DNA from: Larkinella humicola
GTDB taxonomy: Bacteria; Bacteroidota; Bacteroidia; Cytophagales; Spirosomataceae
Direction: 5' to 3'
NCBI RefSeq assembly: GCF_008727875.1
Contig: NZ_VTWS01000001.1
Location: 1,302,001-1,366,000, forward strand
Length of the DNA: 64,000 bases
In this document: positions 44,688 to 53,175 of the stretch, piece after piece
Layout: the number at the start of each line of letters is the position of its first letter
Position numbering within the stretch: the first letter of the stretch is position 1
Made by a program: the position numbers and the translations under genes
The notes under the pieces: generated by a model
Databases searched by the model: none
Told to the model about the DNA's origin: nothing
What the model saw: the letters and a program-made list of their open reading frames with translations, nothing else

Positions 44688-45084
44688 TTAGTAATTGTGC
44701 TGGTTCAGTCATACGAAAACACGGCACCTTTACTCCGTGCTTGGCTTCGCTCAGCCAGATGCTATTCCACCAACGGACCAACCCAGTTTATGGTCCGGTA
44801 CATGTGAGTACTCAGAAAGATTTGAAGGCCCGCAATAACGCATTGAAGCCGATGGAAAACGTACCAGTTGGGTGATTTGGGGTTTAATGGGAGAGGTTGG
44901 CACATGGACCAGGTGGTGATCGCCAGTCTGGGAATGCGATAAAGAAAAAGCCCGCCGGGTTGGGTTTGTGTTAGTTCATACACTAACACAAACCCAAAAA
45001 CGTATAGCTCTCAGCAGCCGGGAAGACAACAATGAGCATGCTCCGGCCACTATTGCCGTTTAGCTTTCCATTCTCTCCTGGCCA
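44597..45084. other. Intergenic stretch after the prophage late region
   Basis: Besides the gene remnant and the hairpin at 44961-44996, no credible gene is seen. A minus-strand frame at 44762-44989 has no family signal and spans the hairpin, so it is not called. Confidence 0.4.
44961..44996. repeat. Perfect 15-bp inverted repeat
   Basis: TGGGTTTGTGTTAGT is matched exactly by ACTAACACAAACCCA with six bases between. It lies 90 bases beyond the end of the minus-strand lipoprotein gene. There is no T-tract on either strand, so it may be a terminator without a U-run, a protein-binding site or a DNA end. Confidence 0.6.
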
Positions 45085-45987
45085 TTACGACTCATACTCG
45101 TATTGTAAGATTTCGGTCACCTTCCCATTGATCGTTGTCGTTCTGGTGATTGGCAGGTTTGACCCATTGTAGGCATAGTTATACGAAGTAGTCGTTCCAT
45201 TGGAACTCACGACCGTTAATACGTTATTCTGACTTAAATTATAATAATTGTCAATACCGCCGTAGAAGGTGTAATAGGGATCAAAAGCGGAAGGGGAATT
45301 AGCAAACGGACGAAATACGCCCGGAGCAGGAATAATAAAAACGCCGTAAAATGGATTGGTCTGATCATCGAAGGTATACGTAGAGTTAATCGATCGGCTG
45401 TAAACGACTAAAGGCCCTCCCCCGGTACGACTAACTGAAAATGCGTCAGTGGTAGACGTTAAATTATTTCCTGTAAAGGTAAATTCACCTCCACCGTTAG
45501 AAGAAAGGCCGCCCACGTCGATACTTCTCCAATAACTTGAAATTTTGTTATCGGAGTTGTACTGGGGTACGATACTAAATGTTGACGGCGAGTTCTCGAG
45601 CTTTGTCAATTGACCCGCGCCATTATAGGTAAGCGTGTAGGATTCTGATCCTGATCCCCGCCGGACCACCGAATGCTCAACCTGCGTAAGTCGATTCTGG
45701 TCATCATAATGGAAAGTAGTGTTCTCAACGGGTGCGACTGAACTATCGGGTAGCTGATAAGCCACAATCAAACTCAATCGACCTTTGTCATCATAGGAAA
45801 AGGCGCTGACCGTGCTCAAACTGGCCATGACGCTGATCCGCCCCGCAACCTCTGGCACCACCTGGGTTAAGGATTTAACACGAAACCGGGCGGGTGGTTC
45901 TCCGGGCGGAAGATGATCACCACAACCTGAAAACTGGCTCGCCAAAAAGAGACAAATAGCCCATACCAGAAAACGTTTTGCTTGCAT
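45085..45987 (-). CDS. Lipoprotein with YD-repeat-like motifs
   Basis: 300 residues. The signal MQAKRFLVWAICLFLASQFS ends in a lipobox SGC (Cys22). The mature part has short repeats of the RHS/YD type (FSYDDKGRLSLIV, FHYDDQNRLTQVE, LTYNGAGQLTKLE, YNYAYNGSNLPITR). Such proteins are common surface lipoproteins in Bacteroidota; function is unknown. It stands alone, with an AT-rich upstream gap and the 15-bp hairpin downstream. Confidence 0.85.
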   Translation of the reverse strand: MQAKRFLVWAICLFLASQFSGCGDHLPPGEPPARFRVKSLTQVVPEVAGRISVMASLSTVSAFSYDDKGRLSLIVAYQLPDSSVAPVENTTFHYDDQNRLTQVEHSVVRRGSGSESYTLTYNGAGQLTKLENSPSTFSIVPQYNSDNKISSYWRSIDVGGLSSNGGGEFTFTGNNLTSTTDAFSVSRTGGGPLVVYSRSINSTYTFDDQTNPFYGVFIIPAPGVFRPFANSPSAFDPYYTFYGGIDNYYNLSQNNVLTVVSSNGTTTSYNYAYNGSNLPITRTTTINGKVTEILQYEYES

Positions 45988-46455
45988 GATATTGACGATT
46001 TAAGTAAGATAACCGAGATAGCGTGACTATTTAATTGACCTTATTGACCACATTGAGGCTAAATTCATAAGGTACAATTTGCCGACCTAAAACTGCTAAT
46101 TTAAAAACTAACAGACTGTCAGATTCGGGACATCTATCGTCAGATTTGGGACATTTCACTCGTAGAATGTACAATCTGGAAAGTTTTTCTACATCCTGTT
46201 TTACCTAAGTGGCTAAAATTTTGATGCTGCCGACAATTTAGTTTATACAGGAAAGGCGTAACAAATCCCGGCATAAGCAAAGAAAATAAGCATCGAAATT
46301 CCTAACTTCCAGTTTGCTTATTATTCCGGTAAAGATTTCCTTAAACTCCAGCTAAACGGCTCCAGAATTTTGTTATCCAACATACTCGGTATGGAAAATC
46401 TAAATATCTTACAGCTCCGGTTGATAGCTTCTATTGAACCCGCTATCCGTATTTC
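45988..46455. other. AT-rich intergenic region with two direct repeats
   Basis: No gene. It contains the GTCAGATT…GGGACAT repeat pair at 46118-46154 and a promoter-like AT-rich stretch before the next small gene. Confidence 0.4.
46117..46154. repeat. Two 16-bp direct repeats; possible solo IS21-type end
   Basis: GTCAGATTCGGGACAT and GTCAGATTTGGGACAT differ at one base and are spaced 21 bases apart. IS21-family elements begin with TG and carry repeated terminal motifs of this style. No transposase gene and no opposite end are seen near, so it would be a solo remnant. Confidence 0.4.
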
Positions 46456-46800
46456 ATGATGGCCCGAAAAGACATACTGGATCTTCAGTCTGAATGTATT
46501 TCCATAGCCCGAACTGTTTCAGTGGCCTTCGAGCGGGCGATGAATCAAACCGGAACTCAGCCGATCACAACTCTCGACCTAAGGGCGTATACGTTGTTTT
46601 ATCATCTGACATCGGGAGTGGTTGCGTTTGATCTTAACTGGGATCAGGGGGATGCTTTCTCTCCGGCCGAGCAGCAGTATTGCCGACACGGCAAGCTTAT
46701 CGTGGCGGGTTACTTTTCCCAATACGAAATCAGCTCTCTCAACCAGTTTCAACTCGGGGAGCGAATTTACCAGTTCCTGAAATTGGTGGACCTGACATGA
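46456..46800 (+). CDS. Hypothetical helical protein next to the recombinase pair
   Basis: 114 residues (or 113 if the second ATG is used). Helical and soluble (LQSECISIARTVSVAFERAM, YQFLKLVDLT) with no motif I know. Its stop abuts the stop of the convergent recombinase-like gene, so the two overlap in their 3' ends. It may belong to the same accessory unit. Confidence 0.65.
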   Translation: MMARKDILDLQSECISIARTVSVAFERAMNQTGTQPITTLDLRAYTLFYHLTSGVVAFDLNWDQGDAFSPAEQQYCRHGKLIVAGYFSQYEISSLNQFQLGERIYQFLKLVDLT

Positions 46801-48069
46801 TTACCTTAGGAAATCTCCTGACCCTGATTCCCAGCCCTGCACCCGCTCCATGTTGTCATCGACCACCTCCTGCCAGGTGGTCAGGTAATGCCGCTGGAAT
46901 GTCCTGAAATCCTTCAGCCCTAGAATCTTCTGCACCGCTTCCATCCGGTACCCCCGGTGAATAAACAACGCACCCGCCGTTTTACGGCACACTTTCGTGG
47001 TGAACCGAAACGGTAAAGCCAGCCGACCTTCGATCTTCTTTAGATTCTCATTCAGGCCGGTAAACGAGGGGGCCCTTAAGGACTGCATTCGGGGTAGCAA
47101 CCGCCGGGTCTCTTCCAGCAGGGGAATGTGGCAGATGGCCCACTCGGGATACGACTGATGCACCTGTTTCACTTTCAAGCGCTTCCAGACAATTTTGTCT
47201 CCCTGCCGCAAACGAACCAAATGAGCTTCCGGATTTTTCGCCACCGCAATGGCATCGGGGTAATCCAGCCCCGTATAACAGCAAAAAAGGGCCCACCAAC
47301 GGGCCAGATCCAGCGGCTTGGGTAAGTCAAGTTGCTCCAGCGTCTGGAGTTGAACCAACGACAAACAGTGGATTGCTTTGCTCGCCTGCCAGGTCAGCTT
47401 CAAAGTACTCAACTTATTTTCGAGGATCAATTCGTTTTCCAGGGCAAACTGGAGAATTTCGCGCACGTTGCCGATCAGTTCCGTCGAATAGTTGATGGCC
47501 AGTGGACGAGCCCGCAGCCACTGGTAATAGTCTTTCGCCCACCCGATGGTAACCCGATTTAGGGGTAATTCGGTCTGGCCGGTGGATTCCAGATACGTTT
47601 TGAGATAGCGGTAACTGAGTTGCCATTTGTAGAGGGTACCCACGGCCCGGCGCTCGGGCTCGGGCATGGCTAGTAACGTGGTCAGGTATTCATCATAAAC
47701 GTGGATCAACCGGGGCGCAATGGGTTCCCCGCTGTTCCAATGGTGTTGTACGCGCTGGGCATTTACCGGTAGGTCGGCGCGAATCAACGCCTGAAAAATC
47801 GAGAGGTGGCCCGCCCGAATATCCGAGAGCAATTGACTAACGATGCGCGCTTCGGCTGAGTCCCCTTCGGAGCATTGAGTGTTGGCATTCCACAAGGCTG
47901 GAAGGGTGAATACTCCCGAACCATAGGCTTCCACCGTAGTCTCATTTACGGTCAGATGGCACTGTAATTCAGCCAGACCCGGAGGGGATTGTGGGGCAAA
48001 ATCGAAGCGTAACGAAAGGGCAACCCGCCTGCACAGCGGTAAAGAAGTGGTTAGTGTCAACGAATCCAT
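46801..48069 (-). CDS. Tyrosine-recombinase-family protein with altered active site (paralogue A)
   Basis: 422 residues. An Arm-type N-terminal domain (FWN-like … SDIRAGHLSIF) leads to a SAM-like core-binding domain and a C-terminal catalytic domain. Box I reads CYTGLDYPDA, with Asp where most families have Arg; this alone is not unusual because IntDOT-type integrases also lack that Arg. Box II is KVCRKTAGALF (His replaced by Lys, Arg kept), and the LGH motif is LGL. A Tyr is kept at FQRHYL. It is full length and uninterrupted. Strand transfer activity is uncertain. It is divergent from paralogue B. Confidence 0.85.
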   Translation of the reverse strand: MDSLTLTTSLPLCRRVALSLRFDFAPQSPPGLAELQCHLTVNETTVEAYGSGVFTLPALWNANTQCSEGDSAEARIVSQLLSDIRAGHLSIFQALIRADLPVNAQRVQHHWNSGEPIAPRLIHVYDEYLTTLLAMPEPERRAVGTLYKWQLSYRYLKTYLESTGQTELPLNRVTIGWAKDYYQWLRARPLAINYSTELIGNVREILQFALENELILENKLSTLKLTWQASKAIHCLSLVQLQTLEQLDLPKPLDLARWWALFCCYTGLDYPDAIAVAKNPEAHLVRLRQGDKIVWKRLKVKQVHQSYPEWAICHIPLLEETRRLLPRMQSLRAPSFTGLNENLKKIEGRLALPFRFTTKVCRKTAGALFIHRGYRMEAVQKILGLKDFRTFQRHYLTTWQEVVDDNMERVQGWESGSGDFLR

Positions 48070-48144
48070 GCGGCAAACCTACCAATGAATCGCCGGTTTA
48101 CTCATATGATTGAAATATATTCGCGCTGATTTTAATCGAACCCC
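48070..48144. promoter_or_regulatory. Shared intergenic region of the divergent recombinase pair
   Basis: Only 75 bases separate the two start codons, so the promoters must be overlapping or back to back. The stretch is AT-rich around 48100-48130 (ATATGATTGAAATATATTCG). It may also be the binding site of either protein. Confidence 0.5.
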
Positions 48145-49440
48145 ATGCCCCCACCGTCCCGATTACCACCCTGCTCCTCCCGCCAGCGGGTGAGCCTGAA
48201 GCTGACGTTTGATTTTCCCCCGCATACGCATCTGGCTTTTGACGAACTGCAATGCCTACTGCGCGTCGATGATCAGGACTTGCCACCGTACGGGTCAGGT
48301 ATCTACCTTTTGCGATCGCTTTGGAACTCTACTCGCCAGCAGGCTGAGGGGCCCACCCGGGAAGCCCGCGTAGTGAACCGGTGTCTTTCAGACATTCGGG
48401 CGGATCACCTCAGCATCCTGCTGGATTTACAACGATCAAATCAGGGGATGTCACCCGCTTTGATTCAACGGTACTGGCTCTCGGGAGAACGAATCTCGGT
48501 CCGGTTGCTGCCTGTGTATGAAGAGTACCTGACGAAATTACACCAGGCCCCTCTTCCGGAACGCAATTCCCCCAGTACGCTCTACAAGTGGAACCGGGGT
48601 TATCACCTCCTGACCACGTATTTGAATACGAATCAGATGCAGCACTTATCGCTGGACGGGGTTTCCATTGGTTGGGCAAAAACGTACTATTCCTGGCTCC
48701 GGCAACGCCCCTTGTCCATCGATTCGGCTTCCCGGTACATCGGCCAGATTCGGGAGATATTGCAATATAGCGTCGAGCAGGAACTGATTACTTGCAACAA
48801 ACTCAGCGAGTTGCATCTAACGGCGGAGCCCGCCAAAACGGTGTACTGTTTGACCCCTCAGCAAGTTCAACACTTAGCGGAGCTGGTATTACCCGAGCAA
48901 TTGAACACCGTGCGGAATTGGGCCTTGCTGAGTTGTTATACCGGATTGGATTTCAAAGATGCCGTGCAACTGGTTCGGAATCCGGCGGAACACCTGGTGA
49001 ACCTACCCTTCGGACAGAAGATTGTCATCCGAAGGCAGAAGTTCCAGTCCGTCCACCAGGCTAAACCGGATTGGGGCGTGTCCCATATTCCCCTGCTGCC
49101 CGAAGCCAAGGCCTTGCTGGAGCAGGCTCCTGAATTGCCTACCGTGACGATTCAGCGGGTGAACCGCAACCTGGAGACCATCCAGAAGATGATGGACCTG
49201 CCCTTTCGGTTAACGACCAAGATATGTCGGAAGACGGCGGGTGCGTTGTTCCTGCTCCGAGGCTACCGAACCGAAGCGGTTCAAAAGATTTTGGGGATTC
49301 AGCACCTGAGGACCCTGGAACGAAATTATTTGCACATCTTTAGTGAGTTGGTCGATGAGAATATGCAGCGATTGGGATCGATCAACCGCACTGAAACCCG
49401 GACAACGGAAGAAAGCAATCCAACCTCCTGTATCCCCTAA
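48145..49440 (+). CDS. Tyrosine-recombinase-family protein with altered active site (paralogue B)
   Basis: 431 residues, similar to paralogue A along its whole length (SDIRADHLSI, VSIGWAKTYYSWLRQRPLSI, TTKICRKTAGALFLLRGYRT). The same changes recur: CYTGLDFKDA at box I, KICRK in place of HxxR, LGI in place of LGH, with a Tyr kept in LERNYL. Identical changes in two full-length copies argue for a lineage with altered chemistry rather than decay. Its stop lies two bases before a Uma2-like gene, so both may be co-transcribed. Confidence 0.85.
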   Translation: MPPPSRLPPCSSRQRVSLKLTFDFPPHTHLAFDELQCLLRVDDQDLPPYGSGIYLLRSLWNSTRQQAEGPTREARVVNRCLSDIRADHLSILLDLQRSNQGMSPALIQRYWLSGERISVRLLPVYEEYLTKLHQAPLPERNSPSTLYKWNRGYHLLTTYLNTNQMQHLSLDGVSIGWAKTYYSWLRQRPLSIDSASRYIGQIREILQYSVEQELITCNKLSELHLTAEPAKTVYCLTPQQVQHLAELVLPEQLNTVRNWALLSCYTGLDFKDAVQLVRNPAEHLVNLPFGQKIVIRRQKFQSVHQAKPDWGVSHIPLLPEAKALLEQAPELPTVTIQRVNRNLETIQKMMDLPFRLTTKICRKTAGALFLLRGYRTEAVQKILGIQHLRTLERNYLHIFSELVDENMQRLGSINRTETRTTEESNPTSCIP

Positions 49441-49442
49441 CC

Positions 49443-50036
49443 ATGGCAACGATCACCACGCTCTCGCAACTGGACCCGAACAATCACTATTCGTATTCAG
49501 ACTACCTGACCTGGGAGTTTGGAGAATGGGTCGAGATTATTGGCGGCCAGTGTACGATTTTCAGCACCCCCGGCAAATCACCCGCTCACCAGCAGGTGGT
49601 GGGTCGCATCGGAATGCAGGTAACCCAGAAATGGCCTGATCCGGCGTACGAAATATGGTCTTTGCCCTTGCCGCTGATCCTGGGGTATGAAGAGCCCGAA
49701 GATAGTTTCAACCTGGTGCTTCCCGATGTATACGTGATCCGGAGGGAATCGCCGAACTACCTGGACGAGCGCGGCTGGCACGGGGTACCGGACTGGATTT
49801 TGGAGGTAACCGACGCCCGAACAGATGAAACGGATCAAGGTGCGAAATACCACCTGTACCAGTATTTTGGCGTCCGGGAGTACTGGATCGTTTCCCCGGA
49901 TACCCGGCAGATCGTTCGGTATGTTCTGAACCCGGATGGGTTGTATCAACCCGTAGCTGAACAAGACCGTGCAGGGCAGCTATGGGTGCAGGCCTTGCCG
50001 GGGCTGGCGCTGGATTCGAATGAACTTTTTAGGTAA
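49443..50036 (+). CDS. Uma2-family (DUF820) endonuclease-like protein
   Basis: 197 residues. It has the Uma2 markers in order: GEWVEIIGG, PDVYVIRRE, GVPDWILEVTDARTDETD, KYHLYQYFGVREYWIVSPD. The PD…(D/E)xK-type residues are Asp in LPDVYV, Glu in LEV and Lys in AKYHLY. Uma2 proteins have a PD-(D/E)XK nuclease fold and are common in Bacteroidota and cyanobacteria; their role is mostly unknown. It follows paralogue B directly. Confidence 0.88.
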   Translation: MATITTLSQLDPNNHYSYSDYLTWEFGEWVEIIGGQCTIFSTPGKSPAHQQVVGRIGMQVTQKWPDPAYEIWSLPLPLILGYEEPEDSFNLVLPDVYVIRRESPNYLDERGWHGVPDWILEVTDARTDETDQGAKYHLYQYFGVREYWIVSPDTRQIVRYVLNPDGLYQPVAEQDRAGQLWVQALPGLALDSNELFR

Positions 50037-50264
50037 ACCGGCTCCATCTTTGTTGGCATGAATCCAACTGCCATCCCCTGGCTCTTTGGCGTTACCTGGT
50101 TCCCGTTTTTAAGTGCAGAGTAACCAGGCCTGGACTTTTCCGGTCTCCAGTAGGGAGTGCAGATAGCAGGAACAATTACTCTGGGAGCGAGTTCTAAAGT
50201 AGGAAGGTAACCTTTTAAATTTCTTGTACCGCCCAGATTGTCAACGTGAAGCCGACAGAGAAAG

Positions 50265-50657
50265 ATGACCGGGAAACAAAAAATACTAGTTGTTGACGAT
50301 AATGCGGCCTACCGCCAGTTGATGACCATCGGATTAACCAGGGCGGGTTATGATGTAATGATAGCCAATGACGGGCAGCAGGCATTAAATTGGCTTAAGA
50401 ATCCGCAGCAGCGGCCCGATCTGGTCCTGGTTGATCTTTTGATGCCCCGGATGAGTGGCATTGAAGTTTTGGAAAGTATAAAGGCCTTACCCTACAAGTT
50501 ACCCGTCATTCTGATTTCAGGAGCCGAATGGCCTATTGCCAGGGAGGGGGTAGCCCAGGCAACTCCGGATGCTTTTTTAATAAAGCCCTTTGCCATGACG
50601 GAGTTATTAATGAAGATTGAAACGCTGCTCAAGCCTGTTTCTGAACCGAACGCATAA
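50265..50657 (+). CDS. Single-domain CheY-like response regulator
   Basis: 130 residues, only a receiver domain: acid pair VVDDN (9-12), phosphoacceptor Asp57 in LVLVDLLMP, a Ser/Thr in ILISGAEW and the Lys in FLIKPFAM. No output domain, so it acts by protein contact. It lies a few kb upstream of two PAS histidine kinases and could be phosphorylated by them. Confidence 0.9.
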   Translation: MTGKQKILVVDDNAAYRQLMTIGLTRAGYDVMIANDGQQALNWLKNPQQRPDLVLVDLLMPRMSGIEVLESIKALPYKLPVILISGAEWPIAREGVAQATPDAFLIKPFAMTELLMKIETLLKPVSEPNA

Positions 50658-50824
50658 ATGAATTTCCATCTAAGGGAATGGCAATACAGGTCGGCCAATA
50701 TGTTGATTCCTACCAGATTTATTTACAGTGCCACAATTCCTTTTCGAACCAAGTGATAGGTTTTCCACAACTGCCTACGCGTCAAATCTCGGGTACTCCA
50801 CTCCAGATACTGAATAGATTTTTA

Positions 50825-51247
50825 CTACAGTCCCAGAGGTCTGGGTTGTCCAAACTCGGTATTATGGACATTCAGGATTTTGGGATTCGTCATCTTAACA
50901 ATGACCCAGTCTGTGTAGGACGTAGGGACGATCCACTGATTATAGAAGAATTTATACAGATTCGTCTGGTTCACGATATGAACATAGGCGGCTTCCAAAA
51001 GCCATTCGGGACCATTTTCATTTGCCTTTTTCACCCGCAGCTTTAACTCTTGAATGATGCCTATATCCTGGGGAAGCGTAAAGGTATAGTAGTCGAAACT
51101 CCCTTGTTCCCGATCATCGACATTTTTACGATCAAGTACCGTCCAATCCATGCCCCCCATTGTGGAGGTGATGGAAGCTTGGACGTCGGCATCCGTACCC
51201 GCCTTCTTTTTGCGCGGGGTTTTTAGCATAATTCGAATCGTAATCAT
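50825..51247 (-). CDS. PLAT/LH2-domain protein
   Basis: 140 residues, nearly all one PLAT-like beta-sandwich: IRIMLKTPRKKKAGTDADVQ, GSFDYYTFTLPQDIGIIQEL and KKANENGPEWLLEAAYVHI, then FYNQWI. PLAT domains bind lipids or membrane proteins and are mostly attached to lipases in eukaryotes; single-domain bacterial ones are less common. No signal peptide is seen. A second start (MLKTPR) is possible six codons in. Confidence 0.75.
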   Translation of the reverse strand: MITIRIMLKTPRKKKAGTDADVQASITSTMGGMDWTVLDRKNVDDREQGSFDYYTFTLPQDIGIIQELKLRVKKANENGPEWLLEAAYVHIVNQTNLYKFFYNQWIVPTSYTDWVIVKMTNPKILNVHNTEFGQPRPLGL

Positions 51248-51921
51248 GGTTATAAGGGTTTGAATTGTTGTATAACGATCAAGGTTGGAACTCCCTTCAA
51301 GCTTCCTGCTGAATTAAAGTGGCAAGCACCGGACGTTGGGGTGGTGCTCCTGGTCTGGCTTCCTTCAGTAGGTGGTCGGTTGCTGATAGGCAAAGATAAA
51401 TGATCCCGGAGACCTTGTAAATCGGATAAATATATGAGAAGGTCGCTTTAAGAATGGCTATTGCGCCCATCAAACGCTAACACCCGTTGCCATGGCCCTA
51501 CATGCCTGCGTCCTGGCGGTAAATAAAGCTGTATGGTTGGATCCGTTCACCGTTGAACTTTGACAATTTGAGCCGATTACAGATGAACTGGATTGAAGAT
51601 CTTTTATGTACATTCGTAATAAAATTGCCCAACGATATGGACACCGGCGAAGGACCGATTGCAATGGACTTCGAAAAGATGCAGGGGATTTTCATGGACT
51701 AACTTCATACGACTGATTCAACAATTGATCCATCGAAAATGCATTTTGTGACCGACCCTGAAACAGGCATGGTGGTATGAAAACCCATTGACGAAGAAAC
51801 GACACTGAAGATTCAGCAAGCGGTGGATAAAATGCCTAAACCCGAATGGACCGAAGGAGCGTCCAGTCAAGGTAAGGGTCATCAATAGAGGGAGTAATCA
51901 ATAAAAATTTGCTATCGCCCC
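51248..51921. other. Region with decayed short ORFs
   Basis: No intact gene. It holds a 39-codon frame at 51583-51702 (MNWIEDLLCTFVIKLPNDMD…), with no known family, and a broken frame at 51739-51888. Probably remnant coding sequence upstream of the nuclease gene. Confidence 0.4.
51739..51888 (+). pseudogene. Short ORF interrupted by one in-frame TGA
   Basis: The frame reads MHFVTDPETGMVV, stop, then KPIDEETTLKIQQAVDKMPK and on to a final stop at GKGHQ. Protein-like residues on both sides of a single TGA suggest a small gene inactivated by a nonsense change. Family unknown. Confidence 0.35.
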
Positions 51922-52803
51922 ATGAACCGCATCGCCGTTTACCTCCTCTCTGCCGTTTTCTTACTTCTGGCTCCCGTTTCCTGCAAGAAGGCCGACCAGC
52001 CGGGTCCGGATACCTCTATACCCACCCGAGAGGCGAATCTTGCTTTGGGCAATCCCAGTAACGCAGGCACCCAGGAAAACAATTACCTCATCGATCGGCC
52101 CGCTTACACCCTCAGCTACAACCGCAGCACTGGGATTGCCAACTGGTGTTCCTGGCATCTTTCTTCCGCCTGGAAGGGATCAGCAAAACGGTACGCAGGT
52201 ATCTTCATTCCGGATCAGACTTTGCCAACCGAATGGTATCAGGTACGGCATGATGATTATACGCTCAGCGGCTTTGACCGTGGCCACCTCTGCCCGTCGG
52301 ATGACCGAGACTCAACAGCAGAGGAAAACCGCACCACGTTTTTCATGACGAACATCATTCCCCAGGCTCCCCGCCATAACCGTGAAAGCTGGAACCTGCT
52401 GGAAGGCTATACCCGGAAGCTCATCGCCGACGGAAACGAAGCCTACATCATGGCGGGGACATACGGGAAAGGCGGCATTGGGGACAACGGGGAGGCCGAA
52501 ACGATCGCGGGCGGCAAAGTCACCGTTCCCTCTGCCCTCTGGAAAGTGATTGTCGTCTTACCGGTAGGTAGTGATGATGTAAACCGGATCACCGCCCAGA
52601 CGCGGGTTATTGCCGTATTCATCCCGAATACCAATGCCGACGGCGAAAAGCCCTGGAGTGATTACCGGGTGAGCGTTGATGAGATTGAGCGATTAACCGG
52701 GTATGATCTGCTGGCCAATGTGCCGAATGCGGTCGAGCGGGTGATTGAAGGGCAGGCAGATAAGGTGGCGGTGCAGTCCGAGTTTTTGTATCTTAATTGG
52801 TGA
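51922..52803 (+). CDS. NUC1-type DNA/RNA non-specific endonuclease lipoprotein
   Basis: 293 residues. Lipoprotein signal [20 protein letters not shown] with Cys21 as lipid site. The nuclease domain carries the DRGH motif in [14 protein letters not shown] with catalytic His122, then [20 protein letters not shown] with the metal-binding Asn, and [11 protein letters not shown]. This is the EndA/NucA betabetaalpha-metal family, which cuts DNA and RNA; lipid anchoring puts it in the envelope. Role: nutrient nucleic acid use or defence. Confidence 0.93.
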   Translation: MNRIAVYLLSAVFLLLAPVSCKKADQPGPDTSIPTREANLALGNPSNAGTQENNYLIDRPAYTLSYNRSTGIANWCSWHLSSAWKGSAKRYAGIFIPDQTLPTEWYQVRHDDYTLSGFDRGHLCPSDDRDSTAEENRTTFFMTNIIPQAPRHNRESWNLLEGYTRKLIADGNEAYIMAGTYGKGGIGDNGEAETIAGGKVTVPSALWKVIVVLPVGSDDVNRITAQTRVIAVFIPNTNADGEKPWSDYRVSVDEIERLTGYDLLANVPNAVERVIEGQADKVAVQSEFLYLNW

Positions 52804-52903
52804 CCAAGAGATTACTTTAAATGGTCGAACCTCGAAACGATGACAGGTAAACAAGAGCTATTCAGGTAATACAATTGGGTAAGAGAAGCAAATCTCCGTT
52901 GGA

Positions 52904-53023
52904 ATGGTTGTGAATGCCGGTAGTTCACTGGAATCGGAGCTTTTTAAAGGTATCCCGGCTATAATAGCCAACTTAGCAGAGTGAATTAGGGCTGTTGAGC
53001 AGATCATAGAATTGCTTGATTAA
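52904..53023 (+). pseudogene. Short ORF interrupted by one in-frame TGA
   Basis: MVVNAGSSLESELFKGIPAI continues to ANLAE, then TGA, then IRAVEQIIELLD and TAA. Helical, protein-like sequence on both sides of a single stop suggests a decayed small gene. Unknown family. Confidence 0.35.
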
Positions 53024-53046
53024 AACCAGCTAATTCTAAATTACCT

Positions 53047-53096
53047 GGTCGAAGCATGTGCCACAAAATATCTATCTTGTGGCACATGCTTCGACC
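53047..53096. repeat. Perfect 20-bp inverted repeat with 10-base loop
   Basis: GGTCGAAGCATGTGCCACAA is followed, ten bases later, by its exact reverse complement. There is no T-tract. It lies between the nuclease gene and the first PAS kinase, about 80 bases before the kinase start. It is too long and perfect to be chance; it may be a transcript-stabilising hairpin, a regulatory RNA or a mobile-element end. Confidence 0.65.
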
Positions 53097-53175
53097 TAGC
53101 TGATCCGTAGTTTCGTGTTGGCGTAAATCAGCCAGGTTTGTTCATTAAATCCCGATACTTGAAAGAGCCTGAAGA

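Larger units (their letters stand above)
52804..53175. other. Intergenic region with broken ORF and long hairpin
   Basis: No intact gene. It contains an interrupted frame at 52904-53023 and the perfect inverted repeat at 53047-53096. Confidence 0.4.

Noticed and set aside
44762-44989. Minus-strand 75-codon frame after the prophage
   Set aside because: It covers the perfect hairpin, has no signal, domain or family, and no regulatory context.
16000-46500. Prophage attachment repeats
   Set aside because: No shared direct repeat could be found by eye between the left boundary and the right end; a systematic search for repeats of 12 bases or more would be needed.
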